DNA from: JACMME01 sp051005015
GTDB lineage: Bacteria > Gemmatimonadota > Gemmatimonadetes > Gemmatimonadales > Gemmatimonadaceae
NCBI GenBank assembly: GCA_051005015.1
Contig: JBPCJT010000069.1
Coordinates: 1-15,121 of the forward strand
Length of the DNA stretch: 15,121 bases
Direction: 5' to 3'
The notes below the pieces were generated by a model. That model had not been told where the DNA came from. It saw only the letters and a program-made list of their open reading frames with translations, and did not search any database. Made by a program: the position numbers and the translations under genes. Below are positions 15,109 to 15,121 of this stretch, piece after piece. Within the stretch, counting starts at the first letter, position 1. Every line of letters begins with the position of its first letter.

Positions 15109-15121
15109 ATGTGTGGCATAG
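15109..15121 (+). CDS. asnB: Start of an asparagine-synthetase-like amidotransferase (partial)
   Basis: The GT4 stop TAA is followed without a gap by ATG TGT GGC ATA, i.e. MCGI, and the window ends there. MCGI/MCGIAG is the processed N-terminus of class II glutamine amidotransferases, where Cys2 is the nucleophile. In polysaccharide loci such a start usually belongs to an asparagine synthetase B-like enzyme. Only four codons are visible, so the assignment relies on the motif and context; glucosamine-fructose-6-phosphate aminotransferase and PurF also begin this way. Confidence 0.6.

Noticed and set aside
1..15121. Defence system, CRISPR array, prophage or transposon as an undescribed system
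   Set aside because: No direct-repeat array with spacers, no transposase, integrase, nuclease, or toxin-antitoxin gene could be recognised on either strand; the accessory content is a polysaccharide locus.

Overview
The window appears to come from a GC-rich, free-living bacterium. The gene content (RarA, HflX, a LEA-type-2 lipoprotein, a UpxY/RfaH-like NusG relative, a Wzm/Wzt exporter) and the AGGAT-type interspersed repeat fit Gemmatimonadota best. That placement is an inference from protein style, not from a marker gene. No rRNA, tRNA, CRISPR array, insertion sequence or prophage gene was seen.

Bases 1-7337 are dense housekeeping sequence. A cytosolic-type L-asparaginase converges, with a 22-bp overlap, on a minus-strand conserved hypothetical gene. 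From about 1500 all genes lie on the plus strand: CCA tRNA nucleotidyltransferase (TTG start), a 175-aa protein of unknown function, a ZIP-family metal transporter, the AAA+ recombination/replication-rescue ATPase RarA, a small LEA-type-2 probable lipoprotein and the ribosome-associated GTPase HflX. From the unknown protein to hflX the genes overlap or lie at most 22 nt apart, so they are probably one transcription unit.

Bases 7338-8719 are a boundary zone. Directly behind hflX lies the C-terminal part of an FkbM-type methyltransferase without its SAM-binding N-terminus. A stretch of about 280 bp without an intact gene follows, with an interrupted reading frame. Then comes a NusG/UpxY-like elongation-factor gene whose C-terminal KOW domain is missing, and right behind its stop codon an inverted array of AGGAT/ATCCT repeats around a small hairpin. 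The zone looks like a recombination scar where a surface-polysaccharide locus joins the housekeeping backbone.

Bases 8720-15121 are a polysaccharide biosynthesis and export locus, all on the plus strand: a UDP-N-acetylglucosamine-6-dehydrogenase-like enzyme (uronic acid precursor), the Wzm-like permease and Wzt-like ATPase of an ABC O-antigen/capsule exporter (Wzt with a C-terminal carbohydrate-binding domain), a long SAM methyltransferase with an unusual second half, a GT4 glycosyltransferase, and the first four codons (MCGI) of what is probably an asparagine-synthetase-like amidotransferase running off the window. A working model is that the locus makes a uronic-acid-containing, possibly amidated polysaccharide whose chain is capped by methylation, recognised by the Wzt C-terminal domain and exported through Wzm/Wzt.
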